This document shows, piece after piece, positions 63,172 to 64,000 of a DNA stretch of 64,000 bases. Under the pieces are notes generated by a model. It had not been told where the DNA came from. It made no database searches and was given only the letters and a program-made list of their open reading frames with translations. Origin of the DNA: Brachypodium distachyon. Its lineage: Eukaryota > Streptophyta > Magnoliopsida > Poales > Poaceae. How positions within the stretch are numbered: the first letter of the stretch is position 1; each line of letters begins with the position of its first letter. Both the position numbers and the translations under genes were made by a program. Location: NCBI RefSeq assembly GCF_000005505.3, contig NC_016132.3:47320914-47384913 (forward strand), given 5' to 3'.

Positions 63172-64000
63172 GACCACCGCCGGTGTTTGAGGAGGGGCTG
63201 GTGCGGCGACCCGGTGGAACGATCGGCTAGGTCGGTCGGACCCCGGCTTGACCTGTTTATTATAGGACACACGAAAGGAAGGTTCGTGCTGGGTGCTTGA
63301 ATAAATAAATTTCTTTCTTTCTCCCTGGACAGAGAGTCCTGCAAAATTACGTTCGTAAGAGACGGTCAGTTCCACAATGGAAGAGGAGACTGGAGTACAT
63401 AGAATTGAGTTTTTTTTTTCGAGAGTAAAGTCTATGTTAAATTGAATCCCCTATGAGTATATTTCTGGCAGATTTATGTTTTTGTGCTTGTACTGTCATT
63501 AACCTACAAACTTTTTACAATTTGAGCGGGCTATACTCCCTCCGTCCCATATTTAGTGACTCAAACTTATCCAAATATGAATGTATCTATGCGTAAAAAG
63601 TGTCTAGATACATGTAATACAAAGTCACTTAATATGGGACAGAGTGAGTAGAAAAGTAAATTTTTCATCTCTACCAAAAATTTGGCTTGGTACATGTTGG
63701 CTTCAATCCAAACATAAGCGAAGTCAGGCTACGTATTTAGGGTGTGCCTGTTTGAGCAGAAGATCCCACAGCTTCTGGGTGTGAAATCTGGAACCCAAAC
63801 AAACAACATATTTTGGGTTGGTTCATGACATCTGCGGCGTGAAAGCGCCCTAGCCAGCTTTGTCAAAATTCGCACGCCAACGAGTTGGCAGAGGATTTCG
63901 CCATCATGCGGGTAGAAATTGAACAGAGTGACCAAAATATTAGCATGGTTCCGAATCTCTTGCTCTGATCATAACGGTCACCGTTAGTAGTCAACGACCA
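63172..64000. other. Upstream region of the minus-strand gene
   Basis: Probably holds the promoter and 5' UTR of the gene ending at 63171. It contains one Stowaway-like MITE. No gene was recognised to the window end. Confidence 0.45.
63533..63650. mobile_element. Stowaway-like MITE
   Basis: Ends TACTCCCTCCGTCCCATATT and AATATGGGACAGAGTGAGTA with interior GTCTAGATACATGTAATAC. About 118 bases, same type as those at 10169 and 42729. Confidence 0.85.

Noticed and set aside
62590..63300. Plus-strand Gly/Arg-rich open frame over the Pro-rich exon
   Set aside because: Antisense of the Pro/Ser-rich first exon of the minus-strand gene; low complexity only.

Overview
This window is nuclear DNA from a grass, most likely a pooid of the wheat/barley/Brachypodium group. 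The evidence is plant split genes with GT-AG introns, cereal-type class I chitinases, many short Stowaway-type MITEs with CTCCCTCCG-like ends, Helitron and CACTA-like termini, and an LTR-like block. The gene order (RAV factor, RING protein, threonine synthase, peptidyl-tRNA hydrolase, two LRR receptor kinases) recalls, from memory, a rice chromosome 1 block, which would point to Triticeae group 3 or an equivalent. That placement is inference and was not searched.

Layout. A class I chitinase runs off the left edge on the minus strand (894 to <1). An intergenic stretch with a CACTA-like end follows, then a seven-coding-exon lipid phosphate phosphatase (+, 4700-6467). A second, complete chitinase lies on the plus strand (7683-8651); the two chitinases are divergent paralogs. 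From about 8.7 to 18.3 kb there are only repeats: MITEs, a tandem repeat, a long-TIR element and an LTR-like block. An intronless AP2/B3 RAV-type transcription factor is at 18344-19555 (-). Two Helitrons lie head to tail at 21202-23327. A C3HC4 RING protein (-, 29308-30198), an intronless plastid threonine synthase (-, 32381-33973) and an eight-exon organellar peptidyl-tRNA hydrolase (-, 37295-40262) follow. A Pack-MULE-like element sits just upstream of the hydrolase. Two tandem LRR receptor kinases of the non-RD, Xa21/FLS2-like type occupy 43656-47028 and 51868-55250 (both +). A LINE remnant lies near 56.3 kb. A multi-exon gene for an unrecognised conserved protein (-, 58154-63171), whose large introns are full of mobile DNA, closes the window.

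Function. The genes do not form one pathway. Two themes stand out: defence (two secreted chitinases, two non-RD receptor kinases, possibly the RING protein) and housekeeping (lipid phosphate signalling, threonine synthesis, organelle translation rescue). The most unusual structure is the pair of abutting Helitrons, with three stacked copies of the 5' end and a single host A/T insertion dinucleotide around both.

Limits. Splice sites were chosen by eye from GT-AG signals, reading-frame continuity and remembered family structure. Repeat boundaries are approximate. No homology search was run.
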